Of a DNA stretch of 8,377 nt, positions 1-5,374 are shown one piece after another. The first letter of the stretch is position 1; the number at the start of each line of letters is the position of its first letter. Origin of the DNA: Syntrophus sp. (in: bacteria). GTDB taxonomy: Bacteria; Desulfobacterota; Syntrophia; Syntrophales; UBA8958. The notes under the pieces were generated by a model that made no database searches, was not told the DNA's origin, and worked only from the letters and a program-made list of their open reading frames with translations. The translations under genes were made by a program, and so were the position numbers. The stretch spans positions 1 through 8,377 of the forward strand of contig DMAT01000033.1 of assembly GCA_003451635.1 (NCBI GenBank), given 5' to 3'.

Positions 1-765
1 ATGCTCTCCATCTTTTTCTCGGACCTGGAAGGTTTTACGGGTATCTCTGAAGGTCTTGAGCCGGAAGAACTCACGAATCTGTTGAATGATTACCTGACGG
101 CCATGACCGACATCATTCACGAGGAAGGCGGCACCGTAGATAAATTCGAAGGCGACGCAATTATCGCTTTCTGGAACGCGCCGCTTGAGCAACCGGATCA
201 TGCTGCCCGCTGTGTGCGAGCCGTGTTACGCTGTCAGGCCAGGCTTGCGCAAATGCGCCCTGATTTTCACAAGCGACTTGGCAAAGATTTGAAAATGCGT
301 ATCGGTGTCAATACCGGCCACGCGGTGGTTGGCAACATGGGTTCTCACTCCCGGTTCGATTACACGATGATTGGCGACGCGGTAAATCTGGCGGCGCGCC
401 TGGAAGGAATCAACAAACAGTTCGGCCTCTATACCCTGATTTCACATACCACGATGGAACAGATGGCAGGCGCCTTCCCGGTCCGGGAAATTTCCCGGGT
501 CGCCGTGGTCGGCCGCCGCGAACCCGTGGTGGTTTATGAACCGCTCCTGCCGGAAGCCATCGATGCACCGAAACAGGCGGCAATGGCCCGCTTTTCGGAA
601 GCCCTTTCCCTTTTCTACCAGGGCAATTTTGACCACGCACACACCTTGTTTTCCGGTCTTGCCAAGGAGGATGCCGCGGCGCACGCCTATGTCCTCAAAT
701 GCAATGAACTCATCGAGCATCCGCCTTCCGACTGGCAGGGCGTCTGGATTATCACGACGAAATAA
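1..765 (+). CDS. Class III adenylate/guanylate cyclase, C-terminal part (5' truncated by window edge)
   Basis: Catalytic part of a class III nucleotide cyclase, which makes cAMP (or cGMP) from the nucleoside triphosphate. The frame is open to the left edge, so the ATG at base 1 is probably internal. Upstream, a membrane sensor domain such as CHASE2 is common in this family (inference). Visible motifs, numbered from base 1: FSDLEGFT with metal-binding Asp8; KFEGD with Lys48 (adenine recognition) and second metal Asp52; DYTMIGDAVNLAAR at 120-133 with transition-state Asn129 and Arg133. The Lys48/Thr122 pair favours ATP as substrate. About 60 residues after the catalytic domain resemble a short TPR-like helical tail (FSEALSLFYQGNFDHAHTLF), ending in DWQGVWIITTK, a usual end for CHASE2-type cyclases, so the 3' end seems intact. 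The stop is 23 bases from the truncated toxin gene on the other strand. Confidence 0.93.
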   Translation: MLSIFFSDLEGFTGISEGLEPEELTNLLNDYLTAMTDIIHEEGGTVDKFEGDAIIAFWNAPLEQPDHAARCVRAVLRCQARLAQMRPDFHKRLGKDLKMRIGVNTGHAVVGNMGSHSRFDYTMIGDAVNLAARLEGINKQFGLYTLISHTTMEQMAGAFPVREISRVAVVGRREPVVVYEPLLPEAIDAPKQAAMARFSEALSLFYQGNFDHAHTLFSGLAKEDAAAHAYVLKCNELIEHPPSDWQGVWIITTK

Positions 766-788
766 CTCCAATCACGAACAACCCCGGA

Positions 789-992
789 TCATTTATCCCG
801 CCGACCTTGACCATGAAGTTCGGGAATAATCCTACCACGTTCGGGAAGCGCATAAAGGCCAGACGCTTTTTGCCTTACGTTCTCAGGTATTTGTAAAGCA
901 TTACCTGGGCTATCAATGGCGATATAGTCGATTATCTGTTTTAAATCAACTTCTGCAACCGCCGCCCACTCAACCTTGTATTTCTTGTTCAT
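789..992 (-). pseudogene. ParE/RelE-family toxin, C-terminally truncated
   Basis: Reads MNKKYKVEWAAVAEVDLKQI and continues to PERGRIIPEL, the usual N-terminal two thirds of a ParE toxin (RelE/ParE superfamily; ParE members act on DNA gyrase). Full-length members run about 95-100 residues, with a conserved YREL...YRIIY strand and a C-terminal segment after PEL. Here the frame passes into HGQGRRDK and stops at residue 67, and the missing strands are not obvious in the other frames before the cyclase gene. The start ATG overlaps the antitoxin stop (ATGA at 989-992), so translation is coupled to the antitoxin. The loss of the C-terminal strands and of the cassette's expected attC points to a deletion that joined this end to the sequence just after the cyclase. 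The toxin is probably inactive. Confidence 0.75.
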
Positions 993-1270
993 TTAAGCCT
1001 TGCTTTTAATTCGCCTTCGATTTCATTGAACATACTTTCCTGCGGTTTAGTCCGGCCATGTCGAATATCAGTTTCCCCTTGTGAAATAAGTTTCAACATG
1101 CCGATTGCATTGCGCATATTTTCATAACTCTCAGGATCTTGCAGCACAGCCCGTGGCTCACCATTTTGGGTGATAATCACAGGCCGATGTGTTTCATTAA
1201 TTTGGTTGAGTAAATCTGCGGCTTTCGATTTCAGATAAGTGACTGGCCTTATATCGTCTATAATATTCAT
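989..1270 (-). CDS. Phd/YefM-family antitoxin
   Basis: A 93-residue antitoxin of the Phd/YefM type. The N-terminal half (DIRPVTYLKSKAADLLNQI, then RPVIITQNGEPRAVLQDPESYE) is the conserved dimer and DNA-binding fold. The C-terminal half from about residue 60 is the flexible, charged toxin-binding tail. It should neutralise the downstream ParE-like toxin and repress its own operon. The start ATG has GGAGG nine bases upstream, and a perfect 7+7 inverted repeat lies immediately before that (1285-1301), a natural autoregulatory operator. The stop TGA overlaps the toxin start. Toxin-antitoxin pairs are frequent cargo in sedentary integron arrays, where they stabilise the array. Here the antitoxin is intact while the toxin is cut short. 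Confidence 0.9.
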   Translation of the reverse strand: MNIIDDIRPVTYLKSKAADLLNQINETHRPVIITQNGEPRAVLQDPESYENMRNAIGMLKLISQGETDIRHGRTKPQESMFNEIEGELKARLK

Positions 1271-1284
1271 TGCATCTTACCTCC

Positions 1285-1301
1285 GGTTCGAATATCGAAC
1301 C
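1285..1301 (-). promoter_or_regulatory. Perfect inverted repeat upstream of antitoxin, candidate operator
   Basis: GGTTCGA-ATA-TCGAACC: two perfectly complementary 7-base arms around a 3-base centre, directly abutting the GGAGG ribosome binding site of the antitoxin gene. Phd/YefM antitoxins bind such palindromes over their own promoter. The position and symmetry are seen directly; binding is inferred. Confidence 0.6.
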
Positions 1302-1330
1302 ATAATCGGTCCGCATGTCATGTTATTTGT

Positions 1331-1430
1331 GTCCAACGACCCGGCTCACCGGCTGCCAGGGCCAAGTACGGGCTGACGAGTCTGCACGCACGTGCGGCCC
1401 TGGCAGTCCGCGTGCAGCCGATGGTTATGC
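1331..1430 (-). other. attC recombination site of the cupin cassette (100 bp)
   Basis: On the minus strand this runs from the R'' box GCATAAC (1430-1424) to the R' box GTTGGAC (1337-1331), which fits GTTRRRY. Between them an 11-base perfect stem (CTGCCAGGGCC at 1353-1363 with GGCCCTGGCAG at 1396-1406) is flanked by a shorter outer stem (CGGCT 1342-1346 with AGCCG 1416-1420). A variable loop of 32 bases holds its own small hairpin (GCACG/CGTGC). The R'' box GCATAAC is the exact complement of the first bases (TTATGC) of the same cassette at 1797, the expected signature of a cassette closed and reopened by an integron integrase. The site begins just after the cupin stop codon, the normal place for an attC. 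Confidence 0.88.
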
Positions 1431-1797
1431 ATTTTTTATTCAAAGACTTCACATTCTAGTTTAAAACTTGGCGTATGAACCAAGATTAGCTTAACATCTT
1501 TTGTTCCGGTATTTGAATATTTAAAGCGAGCACCTTTGGGAATGATACACACATCACCGGGTAAAAGATTATAAGATTCATCGTTTATTGTGAAGGAGAC
1601 ATCCCCTTGGATTATGTAATAGTATTTATCCGATCTATTTGACCAGGAAAGTTTATGACTGATACCGGGAGGAACAGTAATTTCGGCAAATGAAGAGTTG
1701 GTATCGTGCCCAGCTGTATAATCAATGATCTTGAGTTCATCGAATTCCAATGGTTTCAAATCTTCGTGCCTAATAAGCATTATCTCTCCTTGCATAA
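1337..1797 (-). mobile_element. Integron gene cassette carrying a cupin gene
   Basis: A 461-base cassette in the usual compact form: start TTATGC at 1797, a 17-base leader containing AAGGAG, one gene, then an attC ending with the G at 1337. Both ends are set by the integrase cleavage point G/TT. The gene and its attC have the same orientation as the neighbouring cassettes, as required for an array inserted at one attI. The leader holds no room for its own promoter, so expression should depend on a promoter further upstream. Confidence 0.88.
1436..1780 (-). CDS. Small single-domain cupin protein (cassette-borne)
   Basis: A 114-residue single cupin beta-barrel. The start is the ATG at 1780, five bases after AGGAG and 17 bases inside the cassette; the frame extends upstream into the neighbouring attC, but that part lies in another cassette and is not coding. 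Cupin motif 1 is PPGISHKLSWSNRSDKYYYI with Gly59 closing it, and motif 2 is PGDVCIIPKGARFKYSN (74-90). Of the usual metal ligands only His42 is present. The second His of HxH is Leu44, the Glu position is occupied by a tyrosine around 53-55, and the motif 2 His is Phe86. The fold is therefore likely kept, but ordinary metal-dependent dioxygenase or isomerase chemistry is unlikely. A binding, sugar-nucleotide or regulatory role is possible. No signal peptide. The substrate is unknown. Confidence 0.85.
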   Translation of the reverse strand: MLIRHEDLKPLEFDELKIIDYTAGHDTNSSFAEITVPPGISHKLSWSNRSDKYYYIIQGDVSFTINDESYNLLPGDVCIIPKGARFKYSNTGTKDVKLILVHTPSFKLECEVFE

Positions 1798-1851
1798 CGG
1801 CGCTAATCAGCCGCGCGGCTTTTTGCGTCGGCTGCATTAGCGCCGTTCGGC
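1792..1851 (-). other. attC recombination site of the GT51 cassette (60 bp, classic 59-be form)
   Basis: R'' GCCGAAC (1851-1845) and R' GTTATGC (1798-1792) on the minus strand enclose a nearly perfect stem: GGCGCTAAT pairs with ATTAGCGCC (1799-1807/1836-1844), one unpaired extrahelical base sits at 1835, then CAGCCG pairs with CGGCTG (1808-1813/1829-1834), with a 15-base loop. This is the canonical layout of a short attC, including the single extrahelical base that tells the integrase which strand to use. The R'' box exactly complements the cassette's first bases TTCGGC at 2640. The gene's stop codon (1803-1805) lies inside the site, so the site is partly coding. Confidence 0.93.
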
Positions 1852-2640
1852 GTATTTTCTTTAAAATCATTAGTTACAGATGATTTACCAAAATAAGAAG
1901 CCGGAGGTAAACCAGCGTTGATCACTTCTTGGGGCAAATCTCCATAATACTGGTCCATAACACCCTTTGGTTTGTACTCACCAGTGATTAATGCATTTAT
2001 TCTATTGGTGCGATCCATATTCCATTTGGGATGATCAATAGGATTAAAAGTGTCAGGTGCGACAAGCATAGCAATCAACGATATGTATTCTTGTTCTTTC
2101 AATGTTTTTACAGGTTGGTGATAGTATGCCTTTGCTGCGGATTCGAGGCCAATTACAGGTTTTCCATCAACGTTTCCGAAATACATTGTATTGATAAACA
2201 AAGTTAATTGATCATCCTTTGATATCAGCTCATTTACAACAAATCTTGCGATCAGAGACTGTTTTATTTTTGCAATGCCTGGTTTGAAACTATCAAAGTA
2301 CAATTTCTTTGTAATCGCTTGTGTGATTGTCGTCAATCCGGCTCCGGGCGTCGACAGATCTATACCATTATGGTCATAAAACCCGGGGTCTTCTACTTTT
2401 ATGAGTATCTCTGTTTGTCGTTTGCTTAAGTCTTGGCTGAATATTTCAAATTTCCTTATTGTACCATTTGGGTGTCTCCATTGATCCTTTGCTATATCTA
2501 AGGAGATGATTTCACATGTGTATTTTCGCGCTTCATGTATGGAATATCCATAGTAAACGAAAATCGCCGAAAAAATTACCAACAAAAACATCACGGTGCA
2601 TTTCATAATTTTCTTCATTGTTTATCTTTCAATCGCCGAA
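1798..2640 (-). mobile_element. Integron gene cassette carrying a GT51-like gene
   Basis: An 843-base cassette from TTCGGC at 2640 to the G of the R' box at 1798, with a 22-base leader, one gene and an overlapping attC. It is the promoter-proximal cassette in the visible array. On its upstream side the sequence reads G/TTCGGC, the required crossover point, but the AT-rich DNA beyond has no attC stem, so that flank could be an attI site, a decayed attC, or a non-specific target. Confidence 0.88.
1803..2618 (-). CDS. GT51-like peptidoglycan glycosyltransferase (cassette-borne, degenerate active site)
   Basis: A 271-residue protein with a short cytoplasmic start, one membrane anchor (about 9-24) and a GT51 (MtgA/PBP1 transglycosylase) domain, which polymerises lipid II into glycan strands outside the membrane. 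Motif 1 VEDPGFYDHNGID has the first catalytic Glu76. Motif 2 is GLTTITQ (94-100), against the usual GGSTITQQ. Motif 3 reads AKIKQSLIA (116-124), with Gln120 where an RKxxEa Glu normally sits. Motif 4 is AYYHQPVKTLKEQEYISLIAMLVAP. The second Glu is therefore apparently missing, so activity is uncertain. No transpeptidase domain. The last 15 residues, from Pro257, are encoded by the attC (PNGANAADAKSRAAD), a tail type familiar in cassette genes. The start codon has only a weak GAAAG upstream. The length suits a monofunctional enzyme. The Gln assignment rests on alignment by eye. Confidence 0.85.
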   Translation of the reverse strand: MKKIMKCTVMFLLVIFSAIFVYYGYSIHEARKYTCEIISLDIAKDQWRHPNGTIRKFEIFSQDLSKRQTEILIKVEDPGFYDHNGIDLSTPGAGLTTITQAITKKLYFDSFKPGIAKIKQSLIARFVVNELISKDDQLTLFINTMYFGNVDGKPVIGLESAAKAYYHQPVKTLKEQEYISLIAMLVAPDTFNPIDHPKWNMDRTNRINALITGEYKPKGVMDQYYGDLPQEVINAGLPPASYFGKSSVTNDFKENTPNGANAADAKSRAAD

Positions 2641-2641
2641 C

Positions 2642-2865
2642 AATTAATATACGTATGTCCTAAATTCACCCACGTGTGAGATTGCAGTGTTATCCATAAT
2701 ATAAACATTTAAGCTATTTTCTCCATGTAAATGCTGTCATAGATTCGTGTTTCACCCATAATATCAGATTATATGAAGTTCAAATATTATGCGAAGCCGG
2801 TAGCGATCATTCAATATCATCTGCAATCTTGCATAAATATATAACTTTATTGAGCATACATTGGA
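2642..2865. other. AT-rich gap between pirin and the first cassette
   Basis: No gene is visible. The segment is strongly AT-rich compared with the pirin gene. It contains the candidate promoter near 2768-2814, a 9-base inverted pair AGATTGCAG/CTGCAATCT at 2679-2687 and 2821-2829, and a repeated CCATAATAT. It ends in the G/TTCGGC cassette junction. No intI-like reading frame and no attC stem is present. It may be an attI relic, but this cannot be shown from the sequence alone. Confidence 0.5.
2786..2814 (-). promoter_or_regulatory. Candidate sigma70-type promoter upstream of the cassette array
   Basis: Minus strand: -35 TTGAAT (2814-2809), 17-base spacer, -10 CATAAT (2791-2786). A perfect TATAAT follows at 2773-2768, with no good -35 at normal spacing. 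It lies about 150 bases before the first cassette edge and after the pirin stop, where a Pc-type promoter would be expected in an integron. Seen as a pattern only; the region is AT-rich, so chance matches are possible. Confidence 0.45.
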
Positions 2866-3723
2866 TTACCCCTGCCGGTGCTTTATAAATGTCCCATTGT
2901 TATACTCTTCGAAGGCGGTTCGTAACTCCTGCTCGGTGTTCATCACGATAGGGCCTCGCCATGCAACAGGTTCACCAATGGGTTTGCCTGATATGAGGAG
3001 AAAACGAACCGGATCATCTTCGGTAGAAATCACTATGTGTTCTCCGTCATGGAAAAGGACCAGACTTTCATTGCCGAGGAGGGGGTCCTTTTGTTCGTCG
3101 AACCATGCCTTACCCCCGATAATGTAGGCAAAGACCGTGTGGCCACATTTGGTCGGATGAACAAACTCCGTCCTCCGAGATACGGTAATATCAAGATATT
3201 CCGGATCGATTACGATGTCCCGGACAGGCCCGCGGGTCCCCTTGATCTCACCGCAAATGACCTTGATCGTTACGCCGCTACCCATGGAGACTTCCGGTAT
3301 CTGGTTGCTCTTCACGTCACGATAGCGCGGATTCATCATCTTGTGAGCGGCCGGGAGATTGGCCCATAACTGGAATCCCCCCATCCGGCCTTCTTCATCC
3401 CCTTTCGGCATTTCCTGATGGATGATGCCGTTGCCGGCGGTCATCCATTGGACATCTCCGGAGGCGATCACGCCTATGTTCCCCATTGAGTCCCCATGTT
3501 CGACCCTTCCCTGAATCACGTAGGTGATCGTCTCAATGCCGCGATGGGGATGCCAGGGGAATCCCTTGAGGTAATGCCGTGGTTCGGCGGAACGAAAATC
3601 GTCGAGAAGGAGGAAGGGATCGTATGTGGTTGCCTCGGCAAATGCCCGCGCCAAGTGGACACCCGCCCCTTCAATGGTAGGGGTGCTCTTGATAACCTTA
3701 CGTATTTTCCTGATCTTTTCCAC
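2866..3723 (-). CDS. Pirin family protein
   Basis: A 285-residue bicupin of the pirin/YhhW family; members bind a single metal, and some have quercetin 2,3-dioxygenase activity. The N-terminal cupin keeps all four metal ligands at the family positions: His58 and His60 in FPWHPHRGIET, His102 and Glu104 in GIIHQE. The C-terminal half carries the pirin_C cupin (VFAYIIGGKAWF, then LVLFHDGEHIVI). Cytosolic, with no signal peptide. The start is GTG at 3723; no upstream ATG and no nearer internal ATG would keep the conserved N-terminus. It lies 62 bases after the PhzF-like gene on the same strand, so co-transcription is likely. No terminator is seen after the stop, so transcription could run on into the cassettes. 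The physiological substrate is unknown. Confidence 0.93.
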   Translation of the reverse strand: MEKIRKIRKVIKSTPTIEGAGVHLARAFAEATTYDPFLLLDDFRSAEPRHYLKGFPWHPHRGIETITYVIQGRVEHGDSMGNIGVIASGDVQWMTAGNGIIHQEMPKGDEEGRMGGFQLWANLPAAHKMMNPRYRDVKSNQIPEVSMGSGVTIKVICGEIKGTRGPVRDIVIDPEYLDITVSRRTEFVHPTKCGHTVFAYIIGGKAWFDEQKDPLLGNESLVLFHDGEHIVISTEDDPVRFLLISGKPIGEPVAWRGPIVMNTEQELRTAFEEYNNGTFIKHRQG

Positions 3724-3785
3724 TTTGATTCTCTTTGACCCTTTTCGCTGTTATGTCCTCACCCCGGCGGCCCGGATGGGCTGTT

Positions 3786-4571
3786 TTATACGTTAATCTC
3801 TCCCCGGGAATAGGTGACCGCCTTACCGCCGATCTTCACGCGCTCTCCTGCGTCCCGGCAGAACAGTTCCCCTCCCCGCGCCGAGAGTTGCAGGGAATGA
3901 AGGTCTGTCTTCTTCAGGCGCTTGGCCCAGTAAGGAATCAGGGTGGAATGGGACGACCCCGTCACCGGGTCTTCGTTCACCCCCGCCCGGGGGGCAAAAA
4001 AACGGGACACGAAATCCGCGGTCTTCCCCGGCGCCGTGACGATCACCCCCAGGCAATCCCAGTTCAGCATCCGCACGAAATCCGGCTGCATGTTGCGGAT
4101 GTCGTCTTCATCAGCGAATACCAGCAAATAGTCCCGGGCACGCCAGATCTCGGCGGGCCTCTTCCCCAAGGCGTCCTCCAGCTCTGTGGGGGCCGCGCAG
4201 GCCACAGGCGGCCGGGAGGGGAAGTCCAGGATCAACCTGTCCCCCTTCCTTTCCACGCTCACGATCCCGCTGCTTTTGGTGGCGAATTCGATCAGGTCCC
4301 CATCCAGGCCCGTTTCGTTGAAGAGAACGTGGGCGGGCGCAACGGTGGCATGGCCGCACAGATCTACCTCCACCGTGGGAGTGAACCAGCGCAGCTCGAA
4401 AGCGCCGCCCTGGCGAACGACAAAGGCCGTCTCCGAGAGGTTGTTCTCGAAGGCAATCTGCTGCATGAGTTCGGCGGCGGGCCACCCGGACGGCAGCAGG
4501 CAGACGCCGGCGGGATTGCCCTTGAAGAGTTGATCGGTAAAAACATCGACCTGATAGTAGGGTATCTTCAT
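3786..4571 (-). CDS. PhzF family protein (isomerase/epimerase fold)
   Basis: A 261-residue PhzF/YddE-type protein with the two-lobed diaminopimelate-epimerase-like fold. Conserved elements: N-terminal VDVFTDQLFKGNPAGV; NLSET with catalytic Glu47; DLCGHAT (70-76); and NEDPVTGSSHSTLIPYW (199-215) with Asp201. Members catalyse proton shifts such as isomerisation of dihydro-3-hydroxyanthranilate in phenazine synthesis. No other phenazine gene is in the window, so that pathway is not implied, and most family members have unknown substrates. The ATG at 4571 has only a weak purine stretch upstream (ACGGAAA). The gene heads a likely two-gene unit with pirin and has a promoter candidate about 42 bases upstream. 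A long reading frame on the opposite strand (3735-4607) is a GC-rich shadow of this gene. Confidence 0.93.
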   Translation of the reverse strand: MKIPYYQVDVFTDQLFKGNPAGVCLLPSGWPAAELMQQIAFENNLSETAFVVRQGGAFELRWFTPTVEVDLCGHATVAPAHVLFNETGLDGDLIEFATKSSGIVSVERKGDRLILDFPSRPPVACAAPTELEDALGKRPAEIWRARDYLLVFADEDDIRNMQPDFVRMLNWDCLGVIVTAPGKTADFVSRFFAPRAGVNEDPVTGSSHSTLIPYWAKRLKKTDLHSLQLSARGGELFCRDAGERVKIGGKAVTYSRGEINV

Positions 4572-4612
4572 TGCTATTTCCGTTTCTTGTTTAATGTGGC
4601 GAGTTGATTCGT

Positions 4613-4641
4613 ATTAAAACATAGCCGTATTTCATGGTCAT
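4613..4641 (-). promoter_or_regulatory. Candidate sigma70 promoter of the PhzF-pirin unit
   Basis: Minus strand: -35 ATGACC (4641-4636), 17-base spacer, -10 TTTAAT (4618-4613), matching the consensus at 4 of 6 and 5 of 6 positions. It lies about 42 bases before the ATG of the PhzF-like gene and beyond the terminator of the upstream gene. Confidence 0.5.
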
Positions 4642-4754
4642 TATGTGCTGTTACGGCATCTGTATCTTAACTATGGCTGGAACTTAACTATTTTCGGGGT
4701 GGAGATTGAAGCGGTTAGAAATCAAGCACATGTGAATGGAGATGTCAATGTAAA

Positions 4755-4797
4755 ACAAAACCCCCCTGACGAAACCGGTTCGTCAGAGGGGTTTTGT
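4755..4797 (-). terminator. Rho-independent terminator of the small membrane protein gene
   Basis: A long hairpin: ACAAAACCCC pairs with GGGGTTTTGT at the base, one A/C mismatch (4765/4787), then CTGACGAA pairs with TTCGTCAG around a 5-base loop. Read on the minus strand the stem runs into TTTTGTTTTA, a good release tract. It starts 18 bases after the stop at 4815. On the plus strand the T run is only four bases and no gene precedes it. Confidence 0.9.
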
Positions 4798-4814
4798 AAG
4801 AGCTGTTATTGGTC

Positions 4815-5090
4815 TTAGCCGACAATATTCTTGATCGCATCAATGACCGGATTGGTGAACAGGGCAATCAGAACGGTATAGAGGGCGAAAACCCCGGCAA
4901 CCTCACCCGTGTACATCTTCTCATACTTGTGCTTCAGGCTGATGATGACCATCCCGCCCACAATGAGGCAACCAAGCTGGAAGTAGGGGAAGTTAGCCGC
5001 ACCGGCTGCTGCGAACTCTGCCATCGCGAAAGTCCCGGTTAAAAGAACAACCACCATTGCCGCTACCATCGTTCCTAATGTCTTTTTCAT
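4815..5090 (-). CDS. Small membrane protein of unknown function
   Basis: A 91-residue protein that I do not recognise. It starts MKKTLGTMVAAMVVVLLTGT and has a likely signal-peptide cleavage after AMA (about residue 24). Two further hydrophobic segments follow (about 36-53 and 65-85), separated by a charged loop KHKYEKMYTGE. With the signal removed, it would be a two-span inner-membrane protein. The start is secure: GAGGAGG lies 9 bases before the ATG. The strong ribosome binding site, private promoter region and strong terminator suggest a single-gene, abundantly made product. The neighbours (PhzF-like on one side, divergent methyltransferase on the other) give no clue to its role. A small structural or respiratory-complex subunit is possible, but nothing in the sequence proves it. 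Confidence 0.82.
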   Translation of the reverse strand: MKKTLGTMVAAMVVVLLTGTFAMAEFAAAGAANFPYFQLGCLIVGGMVIISLKHKYEKMYTGEVAGVFALYTVLIALFTNPVIDAIKNIVG

Positions 5091-5156
5091 GATCTGTGTC
5101 CTCCTCTATGTTTTTATTTATTTTTTATTTATTTGCTTTCCTTTGACTTATCTTAA

Positions 5157-5172
5157 TGAAAAATACGTGCCA
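5157..5172 (-). promoter_or_regulatory. Candidate sigma54 promoter of the small membrane protein gene
   Basis: Minus strand TGGCACG at 5172-5166, four bases, then TTTCA at 5161-5157. The -24 half matches the sigma54 (RpoN) consensus TGGCACG perfectly and the spacing is exact. The -12 half differs from TTGCA at one base, so the key GC is TC. It would give a leader of about 55 bases. A weaker sigma70-like alternative (TTGTAA, 17 bases, TATTAG) lies further upstream on the same strand. Confidence 0.45.
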
Positions 5173-5345
5173 TGTTGAAAATAATCGGCTAATAATTTTA
5201 CAAACTATTGATTACAAATACTAATAATTTTTTATTGAGGCCTCAGGAAGGGGAAAAAGGGACTTCTTTGCCCCCGGCTTTTGAATGAACCTTTCAAGGT
5301 ATTGAACGAAACGACGGCACCTTGTTTTCGGAATGGATATATTTC

Positions 5346-5374
5346 TTTACATGCAAGGCCGCTTTCCCTATACT
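5346..5374 (+). promoter_or_regulatory. Sigma70-type promoter of the methyltransferase gene
   Basis: -35 TTTACA (5346-5351), 17-base spacer, -10 TATACT (5369-5374); each box matches the consensus at 5 of 6 positions. Transcription would start near 5381, downstream of the ATG at 5322 and about 28 bases before the ATG at 5409, so it also decides the start codon. Confidence 0.65.

Larger units (their letters stand above)
789..1336 (-). mobile_element. Toxin-antitoxin gene cassette, 3' end and attC lost
   Basis: The cassette begins on the minus strand with TTGGAC at 1336, immediately after the G of the R' box of the neighbouring cupin attC. An intact cassette starting TTGGAC should end in an attC whose R'' box reads GTCCAAC. 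No such box or hairpin is found between the toxin and the cyclase stop, and the toxin itself is incomplete. The cassette has therefore been truncated at about 789 or shortly before. The right boundary is well supported; the left limit given is simply the last base of the toxin frame. Confidence 0.65.

Noticed and set aside
1781..1870. A 30-residue N-terminal extension of the cupin frame
   Set aside because: It runs through the neighbouring cassette's attC, while the ATG at 1780 has a proper AAGGAG just inside the cassette. The extension is a by-product of the attC sequence.
3735..4607. A 290-codon plus-strand frame
   Set aside because: It is antisense to the PhzF-family gene, whose motifs are unmistakable. 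The frame is a GC-rich shadow with no recognisable domain.
5315..5330. A second sigma54-like element (CGGCAC...TTTTC) before the methyltransferase
   Set aside because: Both halves deviate from consensus, and a much better sigma70 promoter lies closer to the gene at 5346-5374.
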